In this document: positions 1 through 10,611 of the stretch, piece after piece | Layout of the letters: each line of letters begins with the position of its first letter | Position numbering within the stretch: position 1 is the first letter of the stretch | From: Lucinisca nassula | Lineage: Eukaryota; Mollusca; Bivalvia; Lucinida; Lucinidae | Length of the DNA stretch: 64,000 bases | Assembly: GCA_963580285.1 (NCBI GenBank) | Contig: OY757010.1 | Location: 75,434,858 to 75,498,857 of the forward strand | Direction: 5' to 3' | The notes under the pieces: generated by a model | The model's input: only the letters and a program-made list of their open reading frames with translations | Told to the model about the DNA's origin: nothing | Database searches by the model: none | Position numbers and translations under genes: made by a program

Positions 1-160
1 TAAGGTCGGTATTTTTGATAACTGGAGGATAGTTTTCCTTATTTCTCCACATAAACCTATGTTGGTGGTATTATTTTGAACCACCTCGCCGAAGTGGTTC
101 TAATGAATAACCACACCATAGGTTTTTATGGAGAGTAATTATCAAAAAGACGAACCTTAT
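1..160. mobile_element. Degenerate hairpin MITE, family A-like
   Basis: An imperfect palindrome is centred near 95: acctatgttggtgg ... accacctcgccgaagtggt ... ccacaccatagg. It matches the internal part of the A-prime MITEs (24.8, 58.6 and 59.4 kb), but its termini have decayed. Confidence 0.5.
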
Positions 161-422
161 CTTTTACTATGACATCTAATCTTTTTGCGAATTACTGAAA
201 AATTTAAGCTTTTTGAAGAATTTATAGCAATAAGAAAGATTCATAACACTGAATAATTAGTGCAGTTTAGTCAATTGTTTAGTCCAGTTTAGAGTTCCTC
301 CGAGGTAAGGTACTCTCATCTCATATGTACTTCACAGAGATATAGGTTGGCGTCTAGTTTACATTATTTGTAGGTCATTTAGAAACTTTGTAATGTTTTT
401 CCTCAAGTTTTATCAGAATCAT

Positions 423-543
423 CCCTATTACGAAAATATGCCTTTACAAATACAGTGTAACCTTTATCACCGAGAAAATGAAAATTTTAGATGAAAAAGT
501 GGGGTTCCAGGGGGGTCAAAATTATATAGGCATGTTTTCGTGA
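423..543. mobile_element. Family A MITE, internal-deletion form
   Basis: Both ends of family A are present (ttacgaaaatatgcc at the left, ataggcatgttttcgtgatg at the right), but the whole central hairpin is missing, leaving about 121 bp. The subterminal segments on both sides (aaaattttagatgaaaa; gtggggttccagggggg) match full copies. Confidence 0.6.
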
Positions 544-769
544 TGACATGTTCTGTTGCGCCTTGTTTCATATACTTTTGGACCTTCTTTGACCATAATC
601 ATGTTGTATAAATGGCAGTGTCCAATGAAGTGTGCAGCATGTTATTAAGTCAAATCTCGTTTCATACATTTTTTGTTATATACATGTCTTTTCATAAATT
701 TTCAGTTCCATTTCTTTTCTTAAATATTCATTAACATCTCTTGATAAATTTTAAGTGTCGTGTTTTAGG

Positions 770-860
770 TCCTTTGTCTCAGGTACAGAGGACCTTCGTT
801 ATAACAGCAGTGTCTGTTCCATAACTTTTTGACGTTTTAAACAATTTTACGTTACAAAGA
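770..860. mobile_element. Fragment of family N MITE
   Basis: The segment tacagaggaccttcgttata followed by acagcag matches the terminus of the TACAGAGGACCCGCGTTATA family seen at 37.3, 41.8 and 42.7 kb; the rest is lost. Confidence 0.5.
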
Positions 861-876
861 AAATTTAAAAGAGAAA

Positions 877-1150
877 CGATCCCAGCACGCCTGTATAATT
901 TTGACCCTCTTAAACCCCAGTATTATATAGTAAAGCTGGGGTTACAGCGGTAAACCTTATTTTTCTTATTTCTGCTCCAAATATAGATTGTTGGTACTCG
1001 TTAGAACCGCGGGTACCGACAGTCTATACGGTCTATATTTCGAGCAGAAATAAGAAAACTACGTATCACAATGTTTCGTCCTAAAATTTTCTCTTTTTTT
1101 TCGGCGGTAAAGTTTAAAATGTATTTGTATAGGCGTGTTTTCGTAATCGT
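877..1150. mobile_element. Family A hairpin MITE
   Basis: The copy runs from cagcacgcctgtataatttt to tataggcgtgttttcgtaat, with the internal ttcttatttctgctc arms on both sides of a partly eroded centre (gttagaaccgcggg). It is full length, about 274 bp. Confidence 0.7.
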
Positions 1151-1257
1151 AAGGAGTAAAATAAGAAGTAATAAGGGTTTTGTTTTAATCGGAGGAACAA
1201 ATGTTGTGGGTGCGATTCTAACAAATATCCACACCTTTTGTTTCCAGGAGTTTTAGA

Positions 1258-1395
1258 TATGTAATAGCCTTATAGTCTTTGATATAACACTAACCAGCCT
1301 AACGTTACAACGTTACGTATCTCTCGTTGGTTTCCTAGTTACTGTTGTTCATTCCGGTTTGCAGGCGATATTTATTTAACGCATAACTCTAGTAA
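1258..1395 (+). repeat. Direct duplication, copy 1
   Basis: About 140 bp ending gtttgcaggcgatatttatttaacgcataactctag is repeated at 1,938-2,075 with roughly 10% divergence. It lies directly upstream of the polar reading frame at 1,399. Confidence 0.6.
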
Positions 1396-1398
1396 TAG

Positions 1399-1722
1399 TT
1401 GAGTTGTTACATAAGAGATGAGACGGCAAACCTGCAGTTGAAGGACGAAATCGACAACACCAGTCTGAGGAAGAGCAACATGAGTGAAATAATTGAGCGA
1501 ACAGACACTCTTCTAATCCATGGACAAAACCAAAATGACCGGTACGAAAACACAAGTCAGTCCATTGATTTACACAGCCAAAAGGGAAGTAAAGATGAGA
1601 GGAGGACAGAAGACAGCGGCCAGGAAGATAATCATTTTAATGACTCCGAGTACCAAAATAGCTCGGGACTCGGCTCGAAAAAAAAAAGAATGAAAAGAAA
1701 AAGCATAGTGCTGGCTGACTGA
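1399..1722 (+). CDS. Possible exon of an unknown polar protein with basic tail
   Basis: A frame open from about 1,399 (first ATG at 1,480) to TGA at 1,720-1,722 encodes a very hydrophilic segment rich in D, E, N, Q, S and K, ending in a lysine/arginine cluster (KKKRMKRK) that could be a nuclear-localisation signal. It carries none of the repeat families recognised elsewhere. Acceptor-like AGs precede it (gtttgcag near 1,363; acctgcag near 1,437). The preceding 140 bp are duplicated at 1,938-2,075. I do not recognise the protein; it may be a terminal exon, a domesticated fragment or chance. Confidence 0.3.
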   Translation: MSCYIRDETANLQLKDEIDNTSLRKSNMSEIIERTDTLLIHGQNQNDRYENTSQSIDLHSQKGSKDERRTEDSGQEDNHFNDSEYQNSSGLGSKKKRMKRKSIVLAD

Positions 1723-1937
1723 AACAATGATTCGCTAATTTCAACATAATCTTTATCCATTTTTAAGAACGCATTAATCTGATTATGGAAATGTAATTTG
1801 TGCTTCAAATTATCCCATTTAACTGATCTTAACTGTTAACTCCTCGTCATTTACATGGTATTTCAATTTTATTAACTTGATAAATCTAAGAGCGGAAAAT
1901 TTTATTCACATAAACTATTTGAGGATAAGGGAGATAT

Positions 1938-2075
1938 GTAATATCCTTGTAGTCTTGAATATAACACTAACCAGTTTAACGGTACAACGTTACGTATCTG
2001 ACGTTGGTTTCCTAGTTACTTTTGTTCATTCCGGTTTGCAGGCGACATGTATTAAACGCATAACTCTAGTAAAGT
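1938..2075 (+). repeat. Direct duplication, copy 2
   Basis: This is the second copy of the 1,258-1,395 segment, sharing ataacactaaccag, acaacgttacgtatct and ttcattccggtttgcagg. It is not followed by the reading frame found after copy 1. Confidence 0.6.
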
Positions 2076-2632
2076 CTTTCAAAACGCAGTGAGACATGCC
2101 TGCACTTTTAATTTTGGACTAGTCCGTGTTTTAAGTAAGTCGCCTTCAGTTGGGATTTTACATTGGGGATTTAGTTGTACTGAGATTCGTACTGCATTAT
2201 ACTAATCACTAGGCCACGACTCCTACATAATGACATTATAAAACAATATATTTATAATTTTAAAATCCTATGAAAAAAGAAAACCGAAACCTGCTTCCCC
2301 TAAAACATGGAATAGTCTTGCCACGCTTGAACGTTGATCTCTCAAAGGTCGTTGATAAACTATAATAGTTGAGTTGTTACAAAATACTCTGCTCAAAACA
2401 ATTAAAGGAACAAACACATATCTCCGCATAGTATAAAAATACTGGATAATGATGAGGAAACAACGATTCAGAAAGATAAATAACTTTATCTGCAACATGT
2501 TAATGGCAAACATTGGCAACCAGTTCAAAAATCACGGCCTGTAACCTGTAAATGAAGAATTTACATATAGGTTTGAGAAATCGCCATCTTTACGTCAGAT
2601 TATTTCAAATGTTATAGACATGCGCAAATCAG

Positions 2633-3765
2633 TCACTTTTTTGTCAGTAATGTGTATGACCACCTGGAGCAGCACTCCTGGAATCGCCGAGGCACGCTAC
2701 GAACCAAATTTTGAACAGTTTGTAAAGCTAGTGTTTCCCACTCAAATCTAAGGATGTTTGTGAGTTCTTGAATAGTCATTGGAGGATGATCGCCCTGTGA
2801 GTTACCTTTGTAAAGAATGTCCCACACATGTTCTATTAGGTATTAGTCAGGAGAATGTGGTGGTCAGTCCATTAATTAGGGCCCCGCACTGAAAGTGTGG
2901 GTGCCATATAGTAATCACTCTGTCCGTCCGTCTGTCTGTCTGTCTGTCCGTCTGTCCGTCCACAAATTTCTGATAGCGCTGCCGGGGCCCTAGTCAGTTT
3001 CACTGACAGCTCTAGTTTACAAAGGTAATCCATGCACACTCTAGCAATATGGGGGCGCGCATTATCCTGCATCAGAATGAAATTGTCACGGATCGCCTCA
3101 GCGAAAGGCCTCACAATAGATTTAGAATTTCATCTCGATACGGTAATGCAGTCAATGTACCTCCGTTTATCAAGTATTAGTCCGTTCCACGCCATGCCAT
3201 CACTGACCCCTCTCCATATCTGTCTGATTCTACAATGTTGCATGCCTTTTATCGTTCTCTTGGCCGTCTCAACCATCGAACACGTCGATCACATGAACTC
3301 AGGTGAAATCTGCTTTCATCCGTGAACAGAACTGTACGCCAGTCTTGCAATCACAGTTCTGGTGTTCTTTGGCAAACTCATATCGCCGTGCACGATGCTG
3401 CCTGGTGAGAATAGGCCTCTTGCCGGACGTCTGGCCCTCAGATCACCTTCTTATAACCTGTTACGTATTGTTTTATCAAATATCCTTTGATCAATTGTAT
3501 GCTGGAAATCGATATGTAGCCTTCTGGCCGTGTACTGCCGATTTCGTAGCGCTAGATTTCGAAGATATTGATCTTCCCTTTGTGACGTCATGCGGTGCCG
3601 GCCTTGTCCTTTTCGTCTAGTAAACTCGACAGTCTCCTGGTAGCGTCTCCATATGCTGGCAACAACACTTCTCGATACATCAAAGCGTTCAGAAACGATC
3701 CTTTAGGTGTACCCACTTTCAAGCACAGCGACCTCAACTTCTTCCAAGAACCGCCTAACACCATA
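2633..3765 (-). pseudogene. Tc1-type DD34E transposase, frameshifted
   Basis: In N-to-C order: a helix-turn-helix-like segment (VSERFDVSRSVVASIW, near 3,690), a second DNA-binding stretch (RNRQYTARRLH, near 3,520), the first catalytic Asp in TVLFTDESRFHLSS (near 3,320), the second Asp in FILMQDNARPH (near 3,070), and the Glu in SPD.YLIEHVWDIL (near 2,830). It ends NLVRSVPRRFQECC. The blocks lie in at least three frames with several stops, and a 110-bp insertion separates the last two catalytic motifs, so the enzyme is dead. The family normally has about 340 residues, which fits the interval. Confidence 0.85.
2877..2986. mobile_element. Small insertion carrying a (TCTG/TCCG)n microsatellite
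   Basis: The segment between short inverted ends agggccccg and cggggccct interrupts the transposase. It contains a run of tgtc/cgtc tetranucleotides. Transposase-like sequence resumes on both sides. Confidence 0.55.
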
Positions 3766-4059
3766 TAAAGTCACAATGAAGCCCAAAATAATGTATAACC
3801 GAAGGATTGACATGTTTCTGACCCAAACTCAAATTTTGAACAGATCGCTCCATACCGAATTTCAGCCGTTTTATAGGGGTATCCATCCTGTAGCTCACAT
3901 TCTTGCTTTGTACATGAACCTTGCTTCTTGACGTTGGCATGAACATTGTTAAGAGATGTCAATTTAAAATAGTGCCTTTCCTTGAGTTTGAAAATTGCCA
4001 AGCGATTATGTTTTACAGGCTCAAAGGATTGCGCCTTTAATTGTTTTGAGCATTGTATA

Positions 4060-4850
4060 TTCTTGAATATCTCACTTAATCGGTCTCATCTGAGGCTAAG
4101 GATCTCTCTATCGTTTGTTGTTATAAAGAGAGTTTACTGTTTATACTTTTTATGACTTATTTGAAACAGACTTACTTCATTAGAATAGTTATATTTATTT
4201 TACCAATTTCATCTCCAACACCTACGGGACCGGTACTAAGTGTGGCGACAAGGCTTTCGACCATGGGATTATCTAGCAAAGTAGAAGAAAATGTGAGTAT
4301 GACAATACTAATCGGACGTATATTCTAGTTTCTAATCCTAAATTTCGTAACTTTCCTATTTCCAAACATGTAAAAACAAAAGCGGGCCTTGAGCAAAATA
4401 AAGCAATTCCATGAACATGAACCCAGTTTTTTTTTACGGACTCCTGTGAACTTAGAGATATCACTGATGCAAATTACATTGGTTTCTACTCATTAGCTGG
4501 CTTCAGTCGTATCTAGAATACTTTAATTAAAAGAAACTAAAATTACATTTCAACTTAGTAAACACGTTCAGTTGAATAATTGAAATTCTCACTTGTTGTG
4601 GCATGACGTAATATAGCACGAACCTATTCTCTGATCGAAGTGTGACTCAAATTGCACTCAGTGGACTAATATTCGATGCTAATATTGAAAAATGTGAAGA
4701 AAACACGCTTGGTAAAAGAAGGTGATAAAAAAACTGTGAAATTGGTTACTTTGTACCTAAATTAACAGGGTGTCGGAAATCTTCCACTGTGCCATGTGAT
4801 AAACTACAGATGAAGGCTATATTTTCAAATTCAGTTATCACTTCTTATTG
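4060..4850. other. No gene or recognised repeat
   Basis: AT-rich sequence between the Tc1 element and a Penelope-like 3' end. Only short open frames without splice or family support are present. Confidence 0.4.
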
Positions 4851-4852
4851 AC

Positions 4853-5303
4853 GGTTCCAGCCCAAAGACTGACGTTTAAATGCTTATTTTTGTAATGTCG
4901 GTTGGTGCCTGATGCTTTGTGTCTGGTCAGGCCTACCAACTGTTGGTTTTCTTTTGCTCTAGCTTTTCATTTATTTCAGTTGTTTCATGCTGTCGAACCC
5001 TCATCGTTGGTTCATCGCTATGTTCGTTTCATTGTTCTCGGAGATGTTGCACTGGTGAGCTATAAGTCTTTCATGTTGACTGAACAAATTACTTGTCTAA
5101 ACTGCGACCGAACTGTGGTCACGTAAAATCGATTTCTGCCCCCACCCCTCCGCTTTTTACTGACGGTTCTTTTGGCTTTTCGCTTGTGACGTTTTTGTTA
5201 TAGTGATATTAATTTATGTTCGTGTTCCTTTTCCTTTGATGTCTTGGATGGGAGATTCAAGGTAATTGTGCCGGTTCCTGATCATTGTGTTCACTCCAAT
5301 TTT
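4853..5303 (+). mobile_element. Solo Penelope-like 3' region (family D)
   Basis: This is a diverged copy of the segment that follows the reverse transcriptase at 53.4-55.6 kb: ggtgcctgatgctttgtgtc, actgaacaaattacttgtc, cgtaaaatcgattt, tttcctttgatgtcttgg and ttcctgatcattgtg occur in order. Confidence 0.7.
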
Positions 5304-5307
5304 ACGC

Positions 5308-5490
5308 TTGAAACAAGAGGACCATGATGGTCCTGTATCGCTAACCTGAGACTATTCATCACCTTGTTTTGATCCCAGATGTCCCATATTCAAACATATT
5401 CAAGATTTAATAAAGGCAAACATTCTTGGCAAGTTTCATGAAGCTTGAACAAAAAAAGCAGTCTCAAGTATGATTTGACCAATTCTGTTT
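5308..5490 (+). mobile_element. Head of a minisatellite-bearing element
   Basis: The head acaagaggaccatgatggtcc then tgtatcgctaacctg (with the ggaccatgatggtcc palindrome) is the same terminus seen at 33.27, 39.27, 44.87, 48.78 and 49.46 kb. A diverged 145-bp repeat unit follows. Confidence 0.6.
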
Positions 5491-5634
5491 CTTTGATTTG
5501 AGATTTCCTTTGTTTAGGTTTCCATTATGGTCTGGTCGCTTAATGTTTGTATTTCTTTCCCTTTGGTGTCTTTTATGGATGGAGTAAGTTAATTGTATCT
5601 ATTCCTGATCTTTGTTTTACTTCTACTTTTTATA
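5490..5634 (+). mobile_element. Family D fragment
   Basis: This is the terminal part of a Penelope-like 3' region: ccattatggtctggtcgctt, tttctttccctttggtgtct, then attcctgatctttg. It interrupts the minisatellite element. Confidence 0.6.
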
Positions 5635-5706
5635 CTATTTAGGTCATTTTGGAGACGTTGCTTCCAATTTTGTGAGACTATTACACGACATTGAGATGAA
5701 AGGTCC
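5634..5706 (-). mobile_element. SINE B fragment
   Basis: It contains taggtcattttggagacg, ttccaattttgtgagac and gacattgagatgaaa, the tail-proximal part of SINE B in antisense. Confidence 0.6.
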
Positions 5707-5724
5707 GCCCCCTTCATGTCTGAC

Positions 5725-6088
5725 AGCATTTATATTTCTGCAGCCTGAAGGTTGATTTCAATCATTTCTAATCTGTAGCATGCTTATGGTGGGGAAATTA
5801 TGAAATAGAAGTAGGTCGAGTAATGACAATGTTTTTCTGAAAATAGCCAAAAGAACTTTGACCATGATCCAAACACCCTGAAAGTCTGAATTGCTTGAAA
5901 TACTGTATTATCATACAGAATATTTGTTTAAATTTACAGTACCCCCTAAAAATCGGGAAAACCCTGTAGGGGTAGCCTGGCAAACAGCATATGCCCAGAT
6001 GAGACGTCGCAGAACCTGGCATCTGATCAGGGTCTGCACTGTTTGCTAACAGCATTTTCTGTCAAATAAAATACACTTCCTGACCAAG
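5725..6088. repeat. Element-associated sequence plus hairpin MITE core
   Basis: 5,725-5,810 matches the subterminal segment of the element at 46.45 kb (tctgcagcctg, atctgtagcatgc, tatggtgggg). 5,815-5,950 resembles one unit of the 22-kb array. 5,966-6,060 is the core of a family H hairpin (ggcaaacag ... tctgatcagggtctgcact). Confidence 0.5.
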
Positions 6089-6089
6089 G

Positions 6090-7803
6090 TATTACAAACA
6101 GAGGACAATTCTGAGCAAGTTTGATGATAATTGGACTAAAACTGTGGCCTCTAGAGTGTTAACAAGGTTTTTCTATGATTTAACCTACTGACCTACTTTT
6201 GTACCCCACATGACCCTTATTTAGTATTAGACCTAGCTATTGTCAAGATGATCGTTTTGAGCAAGTTTGATGATAATTAGACAAAAATTGCAGTCTATAG
6301 AGTGTTAACAAGGTCTTTCTATGATTTGACCTACTTTTGACCCCACATGACCCATATTCGAATTTGACCTAGATATTGTAGAGATGATCATTCTGAGCAA
6401 GTTTCATGATGATTTGACCAAAACTGTGGCCTCTAGAGTGTTAACAAGGTTTTTCTATGATTTGACCTACTGATCTACTTTTTGACCCGACATGACACAT
6501 ATTCGAACTTGACCGAGATATTGTCAGGATGATCATTTTGAGCAAGTTTGAGGAAGATTGGACCAAAGCTGTGGCCTCTAGAGTGTTAACAAGGGTTTCC
6601 TATGATTTGACATACTGACCTATTTTTTTTGGGCCGACATGACCCATAATCGAACTTGGCCGAGATATTGTCAGGATGATCATTCTGAGCAAGTTTGGGG
6701 ATGATTGTACTAAAACTGTGGCCTCTACAGTGCTAACAAGGTTTTTCTCTGGTTTGACCTACTGACCTACTTTTTGACCCCAAATGACCCATTTTCGAAC
6801 TTGACCGAGATATTGTCAGGATGATCATTCTGAGCAAGCTCGAGGATGACTGGACCAAAACTGTGGCCTCTAGAGTGTTAACAAGGTTTTTCTATGATCT
6901 GACCTACTGACCTACTTCTTGACCTGAAATGACCCATATTCAAACTTGGCCGAGATATTCTCAGGATAAACATTCTGACAAAGTTTGAGGAAGATTGGAC
7001 CAAAACTGTGGCCTCTAGAGTGTAAACAAGGTTTTTCTATGATTTAACCTACTGACCTACTTTTTGACCGGACATGACACATATTCGAACTTGACCGAGA
7101 TATTGCCAGGATGATCATTTTGAGCAAGATTGAGGATGATTGGACCAAAACTGTGGCCTCTAGAGTATTTACAAGGTTTTTCTATGATTAGACCTACTGA
7201 CCTATTTTTGGCCGACATGACCCATTATCGAACTTGGCCGAGATATTGTCAGTATGATCATTCTGAGCAAGTTTGGGGATGATTGGACCAAAACTGCGGC
7301 CTCTTGAGTGCTAACAAGGTTTTTCTGTGGTTTGACCTACTGACCTACTTTTTGACTCTATATGACCCATATTAGAACTTGAATGAGATACTGTCAGGAT
7401 GATCATTCTGAGCAAGTTTGAGGATGACTGGACCAAAACAGTGGCCTCCAGAGTGTAAACAAGGTTTTTCTATGATTTGATTTACTGACCTCCTTTTTGA
7501 CCCGAAATGACCCATATTCAAACTTGGCCGAGATATTGTCAGGATGAACATTCTGACCAAGTTTGAGGAAGATTGGACCAAAACTGTGGCCTCCAGAGTG
7601 TTAACAAGGCTTTTCTATGATTTGAAATACTGACCTGCTTTTTGACCCGACATGACCCATATTCGAACTTGACCTAGATATTGTCAGGATGATCATTCTG
7701 AGCAAGTTTGAGGAAGATTGGACCAAAACGGTGGCCTCTAGAGCGCTAACAAGGGTTTTCTGTGGTTTGACCTACTGACCTACTTTCTGACCCGACATTA
7801 CCT
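6090..7803 (+). repeat. Minisatellite array, ~145-bp unit, about 12 copies
   Basis: The unit contains tttgacctactgacctac, gacatgacccatattcgaac, gagatattgtcaggatgatc, attctgagcaagtttgagg and actgtggcctctagagtg. Successive gagtgttaac sites lie 137-147 bp apart. The same unit recurs at 45.95 and 49.5 kb. Open frames read through it are artefacts of the repeat. Confidence 0.9.
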
Positions 7804-7830
7804 ACGGTCAGGTGAGCTAATAAAAATTAA
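7803..7830 (+). mobile_element. Tail of the minisatellite-bearing element
   Basis: The sequence ggtcaggtgagctaataaaa after the last repeat matches the caggt(g/a)agctaa terminus seen near 50,945 and in inverse near 46,354. Confidence 0.5.
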
Positions 7831-8209
7831 GGACCTTAAACTAAATCCACGTGAATCGCTGAATAAAATACTTACACCAAGCACAATTGCTAGCCATTCT
7901 AACGCATTTAGTATGTAACGCCGTCTAATTGGATAAAAAATCATATATTCTGCGACTGACTATCGGCAATTCTAACACATGTCGCCTATAAACCAAATGG
8001 TTAAATTGAGTGACAAATCACTAGGTGAAACAGCGTGGCGTGAAGAGTCGCCATTTTATGACGTTTTAGGACATCACCGATCGTTTCCTTCACGTTAGAC
8101 GGAGTAACGTCTTTTCACGCATCAAGTACGTTACAAAGACAGGTAACTGCATGTGTTACAGTCAAATATGTTGGCGGGATTTCTTCAAACAATGGCGGAA
8201 TGGTGAGAG

Positions 8210-8415
8210 AATATGAAAGAAACAACAGCATTTAGTATTAGAATCGAAATAGATCAGCTCTATTGCGATGTTTTTAAATATTATATCATAATTTGTCAGT
8301 CAGTTGTAAGTAGCAACTCTACGTTACAACTGACCTCCAAACAGCGATATACTATTCAACAAAGCACTGCTGGATCTTATCTATTTCCTAATCTGATGAC
8401 ATCACGTTGTGTCGC
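8210..8415. mobile_element. Family U palindromic element
   Basis: Inverted arms gaatcgaaatagatcagctc and gctggatcttatctatttc surround cagtcagttgtaag / gttacaactgacc. A second copy, interrupted by another MITE, is at 34.2-34.6 kb. Confidence 0.55.
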
Positions 8416-8464
8416 TTTTAATTGGATGTCATTCGGTATTATTCAGATAACAGCTCTTGCTCTT

Positions 8465-8510
8465 TTTGGCAATTAACCCCCTCCCTAATGACAATTTTGA
8501 ATACAGTTAT
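8465..8510. mobile_element. Family V fragment
   Basis: Half of the palindrome seen at 10.76-10.93 kb: ctccctaatgacaattttga, then atacagttatcgcc. Confidence 0.5.
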
Positions 8511-8780
8511 CGCCGCCTATTTTTGGTAATGTTTTTTGTCGAAAAGTGAATCTAATCGTAACTACTACATGTACTTGTTACCTAGAATACACAAATAGAA
8601 GTAAAGGTTCTTAAATAATATCTCTTTTTTTTTTCGCGCGTGAAAACATCCGGAATGAGTGTTCGAGAGCGATTAAATAAGCTTGAAGCTTCCATCGCAA
8701 TCGAACTAAAAAAATGAGTATATACTAAATAATATCTCTAAACATAGGAAACGGATTGAAACATTACACGGTACCCATAC

Positions 8781-8907
8781 CTGTAATGTTGTGAGGCGGC
8801 TTTGTTAGAAACGGCCCATGTGACGGTGCAAGACCGAGTGAAGATGCGAGCAATGAAGCTATTCCAATCTTCCAATTTGCTGGGGAAGATTCGTTTGAAA
8901 CCGTACC
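8781..8907 (-). CDS. Exon 12: last exon visible (IGIASLLASSLGLAP block)
   Basis: The acceptor ttgctgttgcag and donor TACAG|gtatgg bound 127 nt (phase 0 in, 1 out; codons 491-532 plus one base). The product reads GTVSNESSPANWKIG, then ASLLASSLGLAPSHGPF, ending PHNITG. This matches the block that follows SVTQ in the family, so no exon seems to be missing between exons 11 and 12. Sequons NES and NIT are present. The phase-1 donor shows that at least one more exon follows, but none was found in the remaining 8.8 kb. Confidence 0.75.
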
Positions 8908-8909
8908 CT

Positions 8910-9440
8910 GCAACAGCAAAATGTTAAGTGTAGCATAATAGCATTAGCTCCGACGTGGAGGAAATTTCTCATGCATATTTTGGCAGCCATTTTCATGTAT
9001 TGAAAAAAAGTTAATTGTGGTTTAGGATAGTGTTCCTGAGCAGATTTACGAAATCATTTAGCTCAGAATGTACGTGCTTATATAGAGAGCCAAACAACAG
9101 ACGACTTCTTACGATGAAACACACTGATAAAACACGTAACATAGCAAAAAGAACGAAAGCCAAATGAAGTTTTTGAAAAGAAATACATTATCATTAGTAA
9201 GACCAAAGTTTAAAGTTGGTGGAAATCCATGCTGTTGCAGTTAACTATAAATGTGTCGATCATCTTTGATTTTCTTCACAATTCAGCATTGGGACATCTA
9301 ATGCGGTATCAACCTAACACCCATATTATGATGGATATCATGTACTCGAGAGTTGAAGCTCACCCTTATTACGCCTCAAAGCAGATCCTTTTATATGGGA
9401 TTGTTTGTATAAATATAATTGCAATTTGACAGTCCATAAA
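8910..9440. other. Intron 11 sequence without recognised features
   Basis: AT-rich, non-repetitive as far as I can see, between exon 12 and a MITE. Short open frames present here have no supporting signals. Confidence 0.4.
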
Positions 9441-9722
9441 CCATCACGAAAACACGCCTATATAATTTTGGCCCCCCTCGAACCCCACTTTTATATTGTA
9501 AAACTGTGGTTTGCAGGGGTAAAACTTATTTTTCTTATTTCTGCTCTAAAATATAGACTGTGGGTACTCGTTAGAACCGCCTCTATGAGGCGGTTCTAAC
9601 GAGTACCCACAGTCTATATTTTGAGCAGAAATAAGAAAAATATCGTTATTTTTCATCTTAAAATCTTCATTTTTTTGGCGATAAAGGTGGCAATGTATTT
9701 GTATAGGCGTGTTTTCGAAATG
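9441..9722. mobile_element. Family A hairpin MITE, near-consensus
   Basis: Starts catcacgaaaacacgcctat and ends gtataggcgtgttttcgaaa. The centre gtactcgttagaaccgcctc and its complement form a near-perfect stem, flanked by ttcttatttctgctc arms. About 282 bp. Confidence 0.85.
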
Positions 9723-9771
9723 AATCAACTTTTGTTTAACCTGTTGATACCTGGAAACTTGTAAAAGGAAC

Positions 9772-9840
9772 ATGGGCAAACAGTGCAGACCAGATCAGAT
9801 CAGGGTCTTCACTGTTTGCAAACAGGATTTTCCGTCATGA
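9772..9840. mobile_element. Family H hairpin core
   Basis: gcaaacagtgcagacc and gggtcttcactgtttgc form an inverted pair. This is a truncated copy. Confidence 0.5.
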
Positions 9841-9918
9841 ATAGAATAAAATCTAAAAAAAATATATATAAATAAATAGACTCGACAAGCCTTGAATGAA
9901 AAATGGACTTGTCCGATA

Positions 9919-10271
9919 CAGTCGAACTTCAATGGCTCGAACACCTTTGGGACCATGAAAATCTGTTCGAGACAGGGGTAGTACGAGCCACTGAGGGTTA
10001 ATGCCAGGAGGTATAACGAGATATTTTAGGACATCATTTTCTGTGTTCTATAATGAAAAATGCATGCTGTGTGTACTCATTAGAATCGCCACATCGAGGC
10101 GATTCTAATGAGTACACACAGCATACATTTGCAAGGTAAAAGACGACAATATCCTATTTTTTACCCTCCCTATTTCTTATGTACAGAAATTCCCTAGGGA
10201 CTCAAGAACGGGTTCGACTAAGCCATGGTAAACGAGCCATCGGTGTTCGAGCCATGAAGTTCTACTGTATA
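9919..10271. mobile_element. Family O hairpin MITE, full length
   Basis: Termini tacagtcgaacttcaatggc and agccatgaagttctactgta enclose a central stem actcattagaatcgccacat / cgaggcgattctaatgagt. The TACAGT...ACTGTA ends suggest a pogo/Tc1-type TA duplication. Confidence 0.8.
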
Positions 10272-10377
10272 TAATAATGAGAATGACCTCCAGTTCACAA
10301 AGTATTAAACTTGGGCAGTTCCTTTGCAGTCTCTTATATGTCCTTTGGGTATGTGTTTACCTTTACGTCATTAACTA

Positions 10378-10520
10378 AATAGAAGTGATGGCAGTTGTCA
10401 GGAATCGATACAATAAACCCACAGCTCCCATAAGAGACACCAAAGGGAAAGAAACACAAATGATAAATAACTAGGCCCTGTTGGAGACGTCAATAGCGGA
10501 AAGCCAAAAGTACAGTTCAA
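10378..10520 (-). mobile_element. Solo family D terminus
   Basis: Antisense copy of the extreme 3' end: gtcaggaatcgatacaataa, agacaccaaagggaaagaaa, gcggaaagccaaaag. Confidence 0.7.
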
Positions 10521-10611
10521 TCTCTTTTTTGATGGCTTGAAAAGGTTATTTCTCTTGTTTGTGGTATTTCTTGAGTAACCATTTCTTTCTATTCTGGATT
10601 ATATCACAGGA

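Larger units (their letters stand above)
2387..4055 (-). mobile_element. Complete Tc1-like DNA transposon
   Basis: Inverted termini ctctgctcaaaacaattaaa (2387) and tttaattgttttgagcattg (ending 4055) are flanked by TA on both sides (2385-2386 and 4056-4057), the Tc1/mariner target duplication. The 1669-bp length is usual for Tc1. The interior holds a minus-strand transposase remnant and a secondary insertion near 2,877-2,986. The element lies in the last visible intron (or 3' flank) of the secreted-protein gene. Confidence 0.85.

Noticed and set aside
3032..3620. Two plus-strand frames of about 100 codons
   Set aside because: They are antisense to the Tc1 transposase remnant, which has recognisable catalytic motifs.
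6090..7803. Open frames on both strands within the 145-bp array, e.g. minus-strand 7,372-7,581
   Set aside because: The same peptide phrases recur with the repeat period and in the related arrays at 46 and 50 kb; they are translations of a minisatellite.
7860..7930. Possible minus-strand exon ending GGT|gtaagt
   Set aside because: The translation does not match the expected continuation of the secreted-protein family, and the phase is uncertain.
8213..8476. Plus-strand 87-codon frame
   Set aside because: Overlaps the palindromic family U element; no coding similarity recognised.
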